A stretch of DNA of 12,565 bases from the NCBI GenBank assembly GCA_003556835.1, contig PWQG01000157.1, positions 1 through 12,565 on the forward strand. The letters are read 5' to 3'. The DNA comes from Gammaproteobacteria bacterium. Its GTDB lineage: Bacteria > Pseudomonadota > Gammaproteobacteria > Pseudomonadales > Pseudohongiellaceae. Position 1 is the stretch's first letter, and each line of letters begins with the position of its first letter. Made by a program: the position numbers and the translations under genes. The notes beneath the pieces were generated by a model. That model made no database searches. It saw only the letters and a program-made list of their open reading frames with translations, and was not told the DNA's origin. Positions 1 to 6,730 of this stretch are shown here, piece by piece.

Positions 1-175
1 GCCCAACCCCAACCTTGGACAGGCTGGCGGAATTGTCGAGAAGGAAGCGCCCCTGGACGTTTCCAATATTGCCATTTTCAACCCGGAAACCGACAAAGCG
101 GATCGAGTCGGCTTCCTCGTCGAGGACGGCAAAAAGAAGCGGATTTACAAATCCAGTAAGAAAGTCATTGATTAA
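1..175 (+). CDS. rplX: 50S ribosomal protein L24 (uL24), C-terminal part
   Basis: This is the last 57 codons of rplX; the 5' part lies before the window. Read from base 2 in frame to TAA at 173-175, it gives a peptide with GGIVEKEAP, VSNIAIFNP, KADRVGF and EDGKKKRIYKS, the typical C-terminal half of bacterial L24. L24 is an assembly initiator protein that binds the 5' domain of 23S rRNA in the large subunit. rplE follows after 19 nt, the normal spc order. Nothing looks broken in the visible part. Identity is secure from sequence and context; the start cannot be seen. Confidence 0.95.
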   Translation, partial: PNPNLGQAGGIVEKEAPLDVSNIAIFNPETDKADRVGFLVEDGKKKRIYKSSKKVID

Positions 176-194
176 CGGGACTCAGGTTGCCAAC

Positions 195-764
195 ATGGCT
201 CAGTTGAAAGAGATTTACAAAAGCGAAGCAGTTCCAGCGCTGACCAAGCAGTTCGGGTTCGATAATCCGATGCGGGTGCCGCGTGTCACCAAGATCGTCC
301 TCAATATGGGGGTCGGTGAAGCGGTTGGCGACAAGAAAGTGCTGGAGAATGCCGTTGCCGAAATGGAACTGATCAGCGGTCAGAAGCCGATCATCACCAA
401 GGCACGCAAGTCGATTGCAGGGTTCAAGATCCGTGAGGGCTGGCCCATCGGATGTAAAGTGACCCTGCGTGGCCAGCGTATGTACGACTTCCTGGATCGG
501 CTGGTGCATATCGCCATCCCCCGCGTTCGTGACTTCCGCGGCCTGAACCCGAAAGCGTTCGACGGTCGCGGCAACTACGCCATGGGTGTCAACGAGCAGA
601 TCATCTTCCCGGAGATTGAGTACGAGAAGATTGACAAGCTTCGGGGCATGGATATCACAATCACGACCACTGCCCAGAACGACGAAGAAGGGCGCGCGTT
701 GTTGTCCGCGCTGCGTTTTCCGTTCAAAGGTGGTGTCCCGAAAGCGGCTGCGAAGGAGTCCTGA
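195..764 (+). CDS. rplE: 50S ribosomal protein L5 (uL5)
   Basis: L5 (189 aa) binds 5S rRNA and helps dock it on the central protuberance of the 50S subunit. Hallmarks are VPRVTKIVLNMGVGEA, SGQKPIITKARKSIAGFKIR, PIGCKVTLRG, PRVRDFRGL, GRGNYAMG and FPEIEYEKID. The frame is open further upstream to base 15, but that stretch overlaps rplX; the ATG at 195 gives the standard N-terminus MAQLKEIYKSE. The protein is about ten residues longer than E. coli L5, because a small Gly/Ala/Lys-rich tail (GGVPKAAAKES) follows the usual FPF ending. The stop is one nucleotide before the rpsN start, which suggests translational coupling. Confidence 0.97.
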   Translation: MAQLKEIYKSEAVPALTKQFGFDNPMRVPRVTKIVLNMGVGEAVGDKKVLENAVAEMELISGQKPIITKARKSIAGFKIREGWPIGCKVTLRGQRMYDFLDRLVHIAIPRVRDFRGLNPKAFDGRGNYAMGVNEQIIFPEIEYEKIDKLRGMDITITTTAQNDEEGRALLSALRFPFKGGVPKAAAKES

Positions 765-765
765 A

Positions 766-1071
766 ATGGCGAAAGCGTCCATGATCGCAAGAGAGAAAAA
801 GCGCGCCAAGATGGTAGCCCGTTTCGCTGCCAAGCGTGCTGAATTGAAAGCCATCATCTCTGATGTGAATGCCAGTGATGAGGAGAAATGGGAAGCGCAG
901 GTCAAACTGCAGAAGCTTCCCCGTGATGCCAGTCCGGTGCGTCAGCAGAACCGTTGTCAGCTGACCGGGCGTCCGCACGGTGTCTATCGTCGTTTCGGTT
1001 TGTGTCGGAACAAGTTGCGCGAAGCGGCAATGCGCGGTGATGTGCCTGGTCTGACCAAGGCCAGCTGGTAA
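766..1071 (+). CDS. rpsN: 30S ribosomal protein S14 (uS14), long form
   Basis: This 101-aa S14 is the same length as in E. coli and binds the 3' major (head) domain of 16S rRNA. It has MAKASMIAREKKR at the start, the KRAELKAIISDVNASDEE helix, LPRDASPVRQQNRC, and TGRPHGVYRRFGL and LREAAMRGDVPGLTKASW at the end. The frame is open upstream from 586, but that overlaps rplE; ATG 766 has AAGGAG at 753-758 inside the end of rplE and begins one base after the rplE stop. It is the zinc-independent long form, yet two cysteines remain where the zinc form has two CxxC pairs (Cys-Gln-Leu-Thr and Cys-Arg-Asn-Lys). Confidence 0.97.
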   Translation: MAKASMIAREKKRAKMVARFAAKRAELKAIISDVNASDEEKWEAQVKLQKLPRDASPVRQQNRCQLTGRPHGVYRRFGLCRNKLREAAMRGDVPGLTKASW

Positions 1072-1085
1072 ACGGGAGCAGAATT

Positions 1086-1481
1086 ATGAGTATGTCAGAT
1101 CCGATTGCAGATCTCCTGACACGTATCCGCAATGCACAGGGCGCAGTCCTGCCAAAGGTGGTGTTGCCATCTTCCAGGACAAAAGTGGCCATATGCAAGG
1201 TGTTGCAGGATGAAGGGTATATTGCCGGCTACTCGGTCAGCGAGGACGGTGTAAAGCAGAACCTGAGCATTGAATTGAAGTATTTTCAGGGCAAGCCGGT
1301 TATTGAAGAAATCAAGCGCGTCAGCCGACCCGGTCTGAGGCAGTATCGGGGCAAGGAAGAACTTCCCCGTAACCGCGCCGGTCTGGGAACTGTCATCGTG
1401 TCCACCAACAAGGGTGTGATGACAGACAAGAAGGCGCGGGAAGCCGGTATCGGTGGCGAGGTTCTTTGCACAGTCTTCTGA
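1086..1481 (+). CDS. rpsH: 30S ribosomal protein S8 (uS8)
   Basis: S8 (131 aa) is a primary binder of the central domain of 16S rRNA. In E. coli it also represses spc operon translation by binding the mRNA near the rplE start. Hallmarks are MSMSDPIADLLTRIRNAQ, LKYFQGKPVIEEIKRVSRPGLR, the STNKGVMTD loop that contacts rRNA, and the ending GIGGEVLC. ATG 1086 gives the same N-terminus as E. coli; a second ATG two codons later (1092) is less likely. It lies 14 nt after rpsN. I could not confirm an S8-like mRNA target near rplE by eye, so autoregulation here is inferred from the family. Confidence 0.97.
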   Translation: MSMSDPIADLLTRIRNAQGAVLPKVVLPSSRTKVAICKVLQDEGYIAGYSVSEDGVKQNLSIELKYFQGKPVIEEIKRVSRPGLRQYRGKEELPRNRAGLGTVIVSTNKGVMTDKKAREAGIGGEVLCTVF

Positions 1482-1515
1482 TGCAAGCGTTGAATGAATC
1501 GATGAGAGCAGGAAT

Positions 1516-2049
1516 ATGTCCAGAGTAGCAAACAACCCGGTCACCTTGCCGAAAGGTGTGGAGGCGAAGCTTGCCGGGTCCGAGATTTCCGTGAAGGGTA
1601 GCAAGGGTAATCTAAGCTTGACCCTGCACGACGATGTGCAGGTTGCACAGGAAGACGAGGTTCTCAAGGTATCTGCCAAGGTTCCGAGTCGTAAGTCGAC
1701 GGCAATGGCCGGGACGTTCCGTGCCCTGATCAACAGCATGGTCGTGGGCGTCAGCGAAGGGTTTCAAAAGAAACTGGAGCTTCAGGGCGTCGGTTATCGC
1801 GCCAAGGCCCAGGGCAAAAAGCTCAACCTGACGTTGGGCCTGTCTCATCCGGTCGATTACGAGATTCCGGAAGGCGTCACTGTAGAGACGCCCTCCAATA
1901 CGGAAATCGTGCTCAGCAGTGCGGACAAGCAACTGCTTGGCGCGGTTGCCGCGAATATTCGCGAGTTCCGTCCGCCGGAACCATACAAGGGCAAGGGTAT
2001 TCGCTATGCGGACGAGCGTGTGTTCCGCAAAGAAGCGAAGAAGAAATAA
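1516..2049 (+). CDS. rplF: 50S ribosomal protein L6 (uL6)
   Basis: L6 is 177 aa, the same length as in E. coli. It has the two repeated L6 domains (about residues 10-82 and 90-165) and binds 23S rRNA near the sarcin-ricin loop and the factor-binding site. Seen are MSRVANNPV at the start, MVVGVSEGFQKKLELQGVGY, LNLTLGLSHPV, and the conserved ending EPYKGKGIRYADE with a basic tail KEAKKK. A purine-rich ribosome site (GAGAGCAGG) precedes ATG 1516. The gap to rpsH is 34 nt, one of the longer ones in this part of the operon, with no evident structure. Confidence 0.97.
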   Translation: MSRVANNPVTLPKGVEAKLAGSEISVKGSKGNLSLTLHDDVQVAQEDEVLKVSAKVPSRKSTAMAGTFRALINSMVVGVSEGFQKKLELQGVGYRAKAQGKKLNLTLGLSHPVDYEIPEGVTVETPSNTEIVLSSADKQLLGAVAANIREFRPPEPYKGKGIRYADERVFRKEAKKK

Positions 2050-2063
2050 GGCTTGAGGATATT

Positions 2064-2414
2064 ATGAACGTTAAGAAAATTGCTCGACTTCGTCGTGCCA
2101 AGAGGACTCGAGCCCGGATCAGTGAGCTGGGCGTTGAGCGTCTCTGCGTCTACCGTACGCCCCGGCATATCTATGCCCAGGTGACCACGGCCGACGGCAG
2201 TCGCGTACTGGCGACAGCCTCGACGCTGGAAAAGGAACAGAAGACTTCCGCGACCGGAAATGTAGAAGCGGCGACCCGTATCGGTGCGCTGATTGCCGAG
2301 CGGGCCAAAACGGCCGGTGTCAGCAAGGTGGCCTTCGATCGTTCCGGTTACAACTATCATGGCCGGGTCAAGGCACTGGCCGACGCTGCTCGTGAAGGCG
2401 GTCTGGAATTCTAA
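2064..2414 (+). CDS. rplR: 50S ribosomal protein L18 (uL18)
   Basis: L18 (116 aa) binds 5S rRNA together with L5 and L25 and carries it into the central protuberance. The basic N-terminus (MNVKKIARLRRAKRTRARI) is followed by LCVYRTPRHIYAQV, a variable loop, GALIAERAKTAGVSKVAFDRSG and the terminal YHGRVKALADAAREGGLEF, all typical. ATG 2064 lies 14 nt after rplF with a GAGG-type ribosome site, and the stop is 14 nt before rpsE. Length and ends match the family, and nothing is odd. Confidence 0.97.
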   Translation: MNVKKIARLRRAKRTRARISELGVERLCVYRTPRHIYAQVTTADGSRVLATASTLEKEQKTSATGNVEAATRIGALIAERAKTAGVSKVAFDRSGYNYHGRVKALADAAREGGLEF

Positions 2415-2428
2415 GGGTAGATTGAGAT

Positions 2429-2938
2429 ATGGCATTGAGAGACGAGGCGAAAAAGAACGAGGAAGGCTTGCAGGAAAAGCTTATCCAGGTGAACCGTGTC
2501 GCCAAGGTGGTGAAAGGTGGCCGGATCTTCGGCTTCACCGCATTGTGCGCGGTTGGTGATGGCAATGGTCGTGTCGGTTTTGGACGCGGCAAGGCACGTG
2601 AAGTGCCCCTGGCCATCCAGAAGGCGATGGAAGCGGCGCGACGCAACATGACCAGCGTGGCGCTCGACGGCCATACCCTGGAGTATCCGGTCAAAGCCCG
2701 TCACGGTGCTTCCAAGATCTATATGCAGCCGGCGTCCGAAGGTACCGGCATCATCGCCGGTGGCGCGATGCGCTCGATCCTCGAACTGGCAGGTGTCCAG
2801 AACGTGCTGGCCAAGTGCTATGGTTCCACGAACCCGGTGAACGTGGTCAACGCCACTTACAAAGGGCTCAAGAACATGCGCGCGGCAGAAAGTGTTGCTG
2901 CCAAGCGTGGTAAGACTCTCGAAGAGATTACGGGTTAA
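2429..2938 (+). CDS. rpsE: 30S ribosomal protein S5 (uS5)
   Basis: S5 (169 aa) sits on the back of the 30S subunit near the decoding region and lines the mRNA entry channel; mutations in E. coli S5 affect fidelity and spectinomycin response. The double-stranded RNA-binding-like N-domain is visible as LIQVNRVAKVVKGGRIFGF with AVGDGNGRVGFGRGKAREVPLAI. The C-domain carries ASEGTGIIAGGAMRSILELAGV and YGSTNPVNVVNAT. Start and length agree with E. coli. The spectinomycin-associated loop (KVVKGGR) looks wild type. rpmD follows after 5 nt. Confidence 0.97.
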   Translation: MALRDEAKKNEEGLQEKLIQVNRVAKVVKGGRIFGFTALCAVGDGNGRVGFGRGKAREVPLAIQKAMEAARRNMTSVALDGHTLEYPVKARHGASKIYMQPASEGTGIIAGGAMRSILELAGVQNVLAKCYGSTNPVNVVNATYKGLKNMRAAESVAAKRGKTLEEITG

Positions 2939-2943
2939 CAGTT

Positions 2944-3132
2944 ATGGCCAAGAAAACAGTGAAGATTACATTGGTGCGCAGCCCCATCGGCACGATGGAG
3001 CGCCATCGTCAGTGCCTGACCGGGCTTGGCCTGCGTCGCGTACGCCACTCTGTGGAGCTGGAAGACACCCCTGAAGTTCGCGGTATGATCAATAAAGTTC
3101 GCTACATGTTGTCTGTTGAAGGCGAGGATTAA
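2944..3132 (+). CDS. rpmD: 50S ribosomal protein L30 (uL30)
   Basis: L30 is a small 62-aa protein at the 50S periphery that binds 23S rRNA. The sequence MAKKTVKITLVRSPIG, followed by HRQCLTGLGLRR and TPEVRGMINKVRYMLSVE, is the complete L30 fold signature. ATG 2944 is 5 nt after the rpsE stop, and the TAA is 3 nt before rplO, so translation is probably coupled through rpsE-rpmD-rplO. It is slightly longer than E. coli L30 (59 aa) because of a short acidic end (EGED). Confidence 0.96.
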   Translation: MAKKTVKITLVRSPIGTMERHRQCLTGLGLRRVRHSVELEDTPEVRGMINKVRYMLSVEGED

Positions 3133-3135
3133 GAC

Positions 3136-3603
3136 ATGGAATTGAATACACTCAGTCCCGCGCCGGGCAGTACAAAAGGGCGCAAGCGTGTCGGTCGTGG
3201 TATCGGCAGCGGATGGGGCAAGACCTGTGGTGGTGGCCATAAAGGTCAGAAGTCACGCAGTGGCGGCAGTGTTCGTCCCGGTTTCGAGGGCGGTCAGCTG
3301 CCATTGCAGCGTCGCCTGCCGAAATTCGGTTTCAGTTCGCGTGTCGGTCGCCTTACTGCCGAGGTGCGCACTGCTGAGCTCAATGCTGTCAACGGTGACA
3401 CCATAACGATTGATACTCTGAAGCAGGCCAACCTGGTTGCCCGTAATATTAAGCGTGTCAAGATCATGCTTTCCGGTGACGTGACGCGTGCACTGAACGT
3501 GGAAGGACTGCGCGTGACCAAAGGTGCCCGTCAGGCGATTGAAGCGGCCGGCGGCAAGATCATCGAAGCGCAGGAAGTGCAAACCCAGAGCGCAGAAGGC
3601 TGA
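3136..3603 (+). CDS. rplO: 50S ribosomal protein L15 (uL15)
   Basis: L15 (155 aa) is a late assembly protein of the 50S subunit. The long Gly/Arg/Lys-rich N-terminal extension that threads into 23S rRNA is clear: KGRKRVGRGIGSGWGKT, GGGHKGQKSRSGG, RPGFEGGQLPLQRRLPKFGF. The globular C-domain follows with LKQANLVARNIKRVKIM and KGARQAIEAAGG. It is about ten residues longer than E. coli L15, owing to a Gln/Glu/Ser tail after KIIEA. The gap is 3 nt from rpmD and 9 nt to secY. Confidence 0.97.
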   Translation: MELNTLSPAPGSTKGRKRVGRGIGSGWGKTCGGGHKGQKSRSGGSVRPGFEGGQLPLQRRLPKFGFSSRVGRLTAEVRTAELNAVNGDTITIDTLKQANLVARNIKRVKIMLSGDVTRALNVEGLRVTKGARQAIEAAGGKIIEAQEVQTQSAEG

Positions 3604-3612
3604 TATTAAAAG

Positions 3613-4941
3613 ATGGCAAAAATTCCAAACAAAGGCGGTGAAGGAGTTGGATCGGGTCTGGGCGAGCTGAAAGCACGCCTGCTGTTTGTGCTTTTTGCCA
3701 TATTTGTCTACCGCGTCGGTACCCACATTCCGGTACCGGGTATTGATCCGAATCAGTTGGCTAACATGTTCCAACAGCAGGAGGATACGTTTCTCGGGCT
3801 GTTCAACATGTTCTCCGGTGGTGCCCTGGAGCGGATGAGTATCGTTGCGCTCGGGATCATGCCGTATATTTCCTCGGCTATCATCATGCAGCTGTTGACT
3901 GCGGTGAACCCGCATCTGGCGCAGCTGAAGAAAGAAGGTGAGTCCGGTAGGCGCAAGATTACACAATACACCAGGTATGGTGCTCTGATTCTGGCTAGTA
4001 TCCAGGGTACGGGTATGGCAGTCGGGCTGCTGGCTCCCATGGCCTATAATCCGGGCATTGGTTTCACGCTCACCGCAATCGTGTCGCTGGTCACCGGTGC
4101 CATGTTCCTGATGTGGCTGGGTGAGCAGATTACCGAGCGCGGGGTCGGCAATGGTATTTCCCTGCTGATTTTCGCAGGTATTGTGGCAGGACTCCCCTCT
4201 GCGGTGGGCACGTCATTGTCACAGGCCTATGAAGGGCAGATCAGTGGCCTGCTGCTGTTTGTTGTTGTTGCGATTGCAGTCGTGGTGGTTGCCGTGATCG
4301 TGTATATCGAGCGCGGACAACGCAGGATTACGGTTAATTATGCCAAGAAGCAGCAGGGCAACAAGATGTACCAGGCCCAGTCCAGCCACCTGCCGCTGAA
4401 AGTGAACATGGCGGGTGTGATTCCGGCCATTTTTGCCAGCAGCATATTGTTGTTTCCCGCATCATTGGGGCAATGGTTCGGGCAGGGTGAAGGTGCGGAA
4501 TGGCTGCAGGATCTCGCATTGTTGATCGGGCCGGGGCAGCCGCTGTAACTGATCGTATTCAGTGCAATGATCATTTTCTTCTGCTTCTTCTACACGGCGT
4601 TGGTTTTCAACCCGCGGGATGTGGCGGATAACCTGAAGCGATCCGGGGCCTTCATTCCGGGAATACGGCCCGGGGAGCAGACGGCCAAATACATTGATGG
4701 TGTGTTGACCCGATTGACGATGTTCGGCGCGATCTACATCACAATCATCTGTCTGCTGCCCAACTTCTTCCAGATGATGGCCAATGTGCCATTCAATCTC
4801 GGGGGTACGGCCTTGTTGATAGTTGTGATTGTGGCGATGGACTTCATGTCCCAGGTGCAATCCCACCTGATGTCGCATCAATACGATTCGTTGATGAAAA
4901 AGTCCAATCTGGGCAGCTTTGGCCGCGGCAGTGGTGGATAA
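3613..4941 (+). pseudogene. secY: Sec translocon channel SecY, interrupted by an in-frame TAA at codon 312
   Basis: SecY is the ten-helix inner-membrane channel that with SecE and SecG exports unfolded proteins driven by SecA. The frame runs 442 codons plus stop (E. coli has 443 aa). Visible are the TM1 region (21-37) ending GTHIPVPGID, the plug and TM2 region FNMFSGGALERMSIVALGIMPYI, later helices up to TM7 (about 266-286), and GPGQPL just before codon 312. That codon is TAA at 4546-4548. The same frame then continues with IIFFCFFYTALVFNPR (TM8), the C5 loop GIRPGEQTAKYID whose Arg352 aligns with E. coli Arg357 needed for SecA, TM9, TM10 and the tail GSFGRGSGG. E. coli has Tyr at the interrupted position, so one base change explains it. 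Read literally, a 311-aa non-functional protein is made. The next ATG (4567) has no ribosome site. Error, or a real nonsense allele, cannot be told apart here. Confidence 0.9.
4546..4548 (+). other. Premature in-frame TAA inside secY
   Basis: This TAA replaces the Tyr codon (TAT or TAC) that follows GPGQPL in SecY. The reading frame is identical before and after it, so it is a substitution, not a frameshift. The following base is C, which is known as a comparatively inefficient termination context. TAA ends ten natural genes in this window, including secY itself at 4939-4941, so a genome-wide reassignment of TAA is excluded. Confidence 0.9.
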
Positions 4942-4943
4942 GC

Positions 4944-4957
4944 GGGCGATTATGCCC
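4944..4957 (+). other. Small hairpin in the secY-rpmJ spacer
   Basis: GGGC at 4944-4947 pairs with GCCC at 4954-4957 around a six-base loop, just after the secY stop. Four base pairs with no T-run is too weak for a terminator; it may be chance. The rest of the 54-nt spacer holds only the rpmJ ribosome site GGAG at 4984-4987. Confidence 0.25.
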
Positions 4958-4995
4958 ATCTGCACCAGTTTTACGGAATACATGGAGATTACAAA

Positions 4996-5112
4996 GTGAA
5001 AGTACGTACTTCTGTGAAGAAAATTTGCCGCAAGTGCAAGGTGATCAAGCGTGGTGGCGTGGTACGCGTCATTTGTGATGCCGAGCCGCGGCACAAACAG
5101 CGGCAGGGCTGA
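4996..5112 (+). CDS. rpmJ: 50S ribosomal protein L36 (bL36), zinc-binding form
   Basis: The frame from GTG 4996 to TGA 5110-5112 encodes 38 residues, exactly the length of E. coli RpmJ. It has VKVRTSVKKIC at the start and RVICDAEPRHKQRQG at the end. Cys11, Cys14, Cys27 and His33 form the zinc ribbon of the C+ type of L36, which stabilises 23S rRNA in the large subunit. The GTG start is unusual but is supported by GGAG eight bases upstream (4984-4987) and by family length. The alternative ATG at 4982 is in another frame and stops after five codons. It is the last gene of the spc block, 54 nt after secY and 105 nt before rpsM. Confidence 0.96.
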   Translation: MKVRTSVKKICRKCKVIKRGGVVRVICDAEPRHKQRQG

Positions 5113-5119
5113 TTGGTTA

Positions 5120-5148
5120 TTGATTTTTTCAGTGTCAGGGTGTATCCT
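5120..5148 (+). promoter_or_regulatory. Weak candidate sigma70 promoter before rpsM
   Basis: TTGATT (5120-5125) and TATCCT (5143-5148) are each four of six matches to the -35 and -10 consensus, with 17 bases between them. This could give the alpha genes their own transcription start, but the -10 overlaps the leader motif GTATCC and readthrough from the spc operon is sufficient in E. coli. It may be coincidence. Confidence 0.2.
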
Positions 5149-5217
5149 TTGCGCCCTTTTTCGGGCGGCCCGAAAACCCTGACTCGTCTAGAGAATTTAT
5201 AAGACTGGAGTGAAACT
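5131..5217 (+). promoter_or_regulatory. Candidate alpha operon leader (S4-responsive RNA structure)
   Basis: The 105-nt gap before rpsM is where E. coli carries the S4-binding pseudoknot that controls alpha operon translation. Here GTCAGGGT (5134-5141) pairs with ACCCTGAC (5176-5183), an 8-bp closing stem. Inside, TTTTCGGG (5158-5165) pairs with CCCGAAAA (5169-5176) around CGG, sharing base 5176 with the outer stem. A competing hairpin pairs CGCCC (5152-5156) with GGGCG (5163-5167) around a T-rich loop. The GTATCC at 5142-5147 resembles a motif I recall from the E. coli leader. The rpsM ribosome site GGAG is at 5207-5210. Stems are seen; S4 control is inferred from position and family. Confidence 0.55.
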
Positions 5218-5574
5218 ATGGCACGTATTGCCGGTGTCAATATTCCCGACAACAAGCACCTGGTTATATCCCTTAGTTATATCTATGGGGTTGGTGCCAC
5301 CCGGGCAAAATCCATTTGCGAGGCGACCGGCATTGCGCCGAATACTCGTACCGGGGAACTTTCGCCCGAACAGCTGGACACGGTCCGCGGTGAAGTGGGC
5401 AAGTTTGTTGTGGAGGGTGACCTGCGCCGGGAAGTGTCCATGAGCATCAAGCGTCTTATGGATCTGGGTTGCTTCCGTGGCATCCGGCATCGCCGATCGC
5501 TGCCCCTTCGCGGCCAGCGGACCAAGACCAATGCCCGCACCCGCAAGGGACCGCGCAAGCCGATTCGCAAATAA
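5218..5574 (+). CDS. rpsM: 30S ribosomal protein S13 (uS13)
   Basis: S13 (118 aa) lies in the head of the 30S subunit and makes the intersubunit bridges with 23S rRNA and L5, touching P-site tRNA through its C-terminal tail. Seen are MARIAGVNIPDNKH, IYGVGATRAKSICEATGI (helix-hairpin-helix-like segment), LRREVSMSIKRLMDLGCFRG and the basic tail LPLRGQRTKTNARTRKGPRK. ATG 5218 has GGAG seven bases upstream. Length equals E. coli. It is the first gene of the alpha operon, directly after the structured leader. Confidence 0.97.
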   Translation: MARIAGVNIPDNKHLVISLSYIYGVGATRAKSICEATGIAPNTRTGELSPEQLDTVRGEVGKFVVEGDLRREVSMSIKRLMDLGCFRGIRHRRSLPLRGQRTKTNARTRKGPRKPIRK

Positions 5575-5615
5575 GCGTACCAGTACAATTGTATACATTC
5601 AGGAATTGAGTATTT

Positions 5616-6014
5616 ATGGCCAAGCCAGCAGCTAAGACGTCCACCAAGAAGAAGGCGCGAAAGGCCGTTGTTGACGGCATCGCATTCATTCATGCGTCTT
5701 TCAATAACACGATTGTCACCATCACTGACCGCCAGGGTAACGCCCTGAGCTGGGCCACGTCTGGTGGCTCGGGTTTCCGTGGTTCGCGCAAGAGTACTCC
5801 GTTTGCGGCCCAGGTGGCCTCGGAGCGGGCGGGCAAGAGTGCGATCGAGCTGTATGGCCTTAAGAATATCGATGTGAAGGTGAATGGACCGGGACCAGGT
5901 CGCGAGTCAGCGGTGCGAGCCCTGAACGCCTGCGGGCTGAAGGTCGGCACCATCACTGATGTGACGCCGCTGCCGCATAATGGCTGTCGCCCGCCCAAGA
6001 AGCGTCGCGTCTGA
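5616..6014 (+). CDS. rpsK: 30S ribosomal protein S11 (uS11)
   Basis: S11 (132 aa) forms the platform of the 30S subunit near the E-site mRNA. After a lysine-rich N-terminus (MAKPAAKTSTKKKARKAV) come IAFIHASFNNTIVTITD, GNALSWATSGGSGFRGSRKS, TPFAAQVASE, GPGPGRESAVRALN and the ending VTPLPHNGCRPPKKRRV, all universal S11 signatures. ATG 5616 has only a modest ribosome site (AGGA about twelve bases upstream). The 41-nt spacer from rpsM includes the short palindrome TACAATTGTA (5584-5593), of no clear role. Confidence 0.97.
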   Translation: MAKPAAKTSTKKKARKAVVDGIAFIHASFNNTIVTITDRQGNALSWATSGGSGFRGSRKSTPFAAQVASERAGKSAIELYGLKNIDVKVNGPGPGRESAVRALNACGLKVGTITDVTPLPHNGCRPPKKRRV

Positions 6015-6041
6015 CGAGAATTTAACCGGATATTATTACTG

Positions 6042-6058
6042 CTTATCGCCGGGATAAG
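6042..6058 (+). other. Hairpin in the rpsK-rpsD spacer
   Basis: CTTATC (6042-6047) and GATAAG (6053-6058) form a six-bp stem with loop GCCGG, 17 bases before the rpsD start and just before its ribosome site AGGAGAAAGG. It has no T-tract, so it is not an intrinsic terminator. A role in rpsD translation or RNA stability is possible but unproven. Confidence 0.35.
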
Positions 6059-6075
6059 AATACAGGAGAAAGGAT

Positions 6076-6696
6076 ATGGCCCGTTACATAGGCCCGAAAT
6101 GCAAGCTTTCACGACGTGAAGGAACCGATCTGTTCCTCAAGAGCGGCGTACGGCCGCTGGATAGTAAGTGCAAGGCGGAAACCATTCCGGGCCAGCACGG
6201 GCAACGTCGCAGCCGGCTGTCCGACTACGGTGTCCAGTTGCGTGAAAAGCAGAAAGTGCGCCGTATGTATGGCGTGCTGGAGAAGCAATTCTCCAATTAC
6301 TACAAGGAAGCGGCACGCAAGAAGGGCGCTACCGGTGAAAACCTGCTGCAGCTCCTTGAATGTCGCCTCGATAATGTTGTTTATCGCATGGGTTTCGGAT
6401 CGACCCGTTCCGAATCACGTCAACTGGTCTCGCACAAGGCGATTCTGGTGAATGGTGAGGTGGTGAACGTGCCTTCCTACCAGGTGAAAGATGGCGATAC
6501 GGTTGCGATCCGGGAAAAGTCCAAGCAACAACTGCGAATCAAGCAGGCTCTGGAACTCGCTTCACAGCGTACCCCGGTCGAGTGGGTGTCGGTCAGTGCC
6601 GACAAGCTGGAAGGTCAGTTCACGCGTCGTCCGGATCGCGAAGACCTCTCGCCCGACATCAACGAGAACCTGATTGTCGAGCTGTACTCCAAGTAA
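6076..6696 (+). CDS. rpsD: 30S ribosomal protein S4 (uS4), alpha operon autoregulator
   Basis: S4 (206 aa, as in E. coli) nucleates 30S assembly by binding the 16S 5' domain and, in enterics, represses the alpha operon by binding the rpsM leader. MARYIGPK, LSRREGTDLFLKSGVR, PGQHGQRRSRLSDYGVQLREKQKVRRMYG and NYYKEAARKKG mark the N-domain. The S4 RNA-binding domain (about 96-160) shows RLDNVVYRMGFGSTRSESRQLVSHKAILVNG and IREKSK. It ends with DINENLIVELYSK. ATG 6076 has a strong AGGAGAAAGG. The gene ends with two consecutive TAA codons (6694-6699), a common safeguard in highly expressed genes. Confidence 0.97.
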   Translation: MARYIGPKCKLSRREGTDLFLKSGVRPLDSKCKAETIPGQHGQRRSRLSDYGVQLREKQKVRRMYGVLEKQFSNYYKEAARKKGATGENLLQLLECRLDNVVYRMGFGSTRSESRQLVSHKAILVNGEVVNVPSYQVKDGDTVAIREKSKQQLRIKQALELASQRTPVEWVSVSADKLEGQFTRRPDREDLSPDINENLIVELYSK

Positions 6697-6730
6697 TAAA
6701 CCCACCGGGCCAAGTGTGAAGGGTAATTTC

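Noticed and set aside
186..206. S8-binding mRNA structure at the rplE start
   Set aside because: Only three- to four-bp stems (GCC/GGC around the ATG, CAAC/GTTG) could be found by eye, too little to support a regulatory site.
165..905. 246-codon open frame on the minus strand
   Set aside because: It is a shadow of rplE and rpsN, with no recognisable domain.
3253..3966. 237-codon open frame on the minus strand
   Set aside because: It lies across rplO and the start of secY in antisense; the real genes are unambiguous.
4567..4941. Separate 124-aa gene after the secY stop
   Set aside because: It is in the same frame as secY and continues SecY exactly from within TM8; no ribosome site precedes the ATG. 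It is the 3' part of secY.
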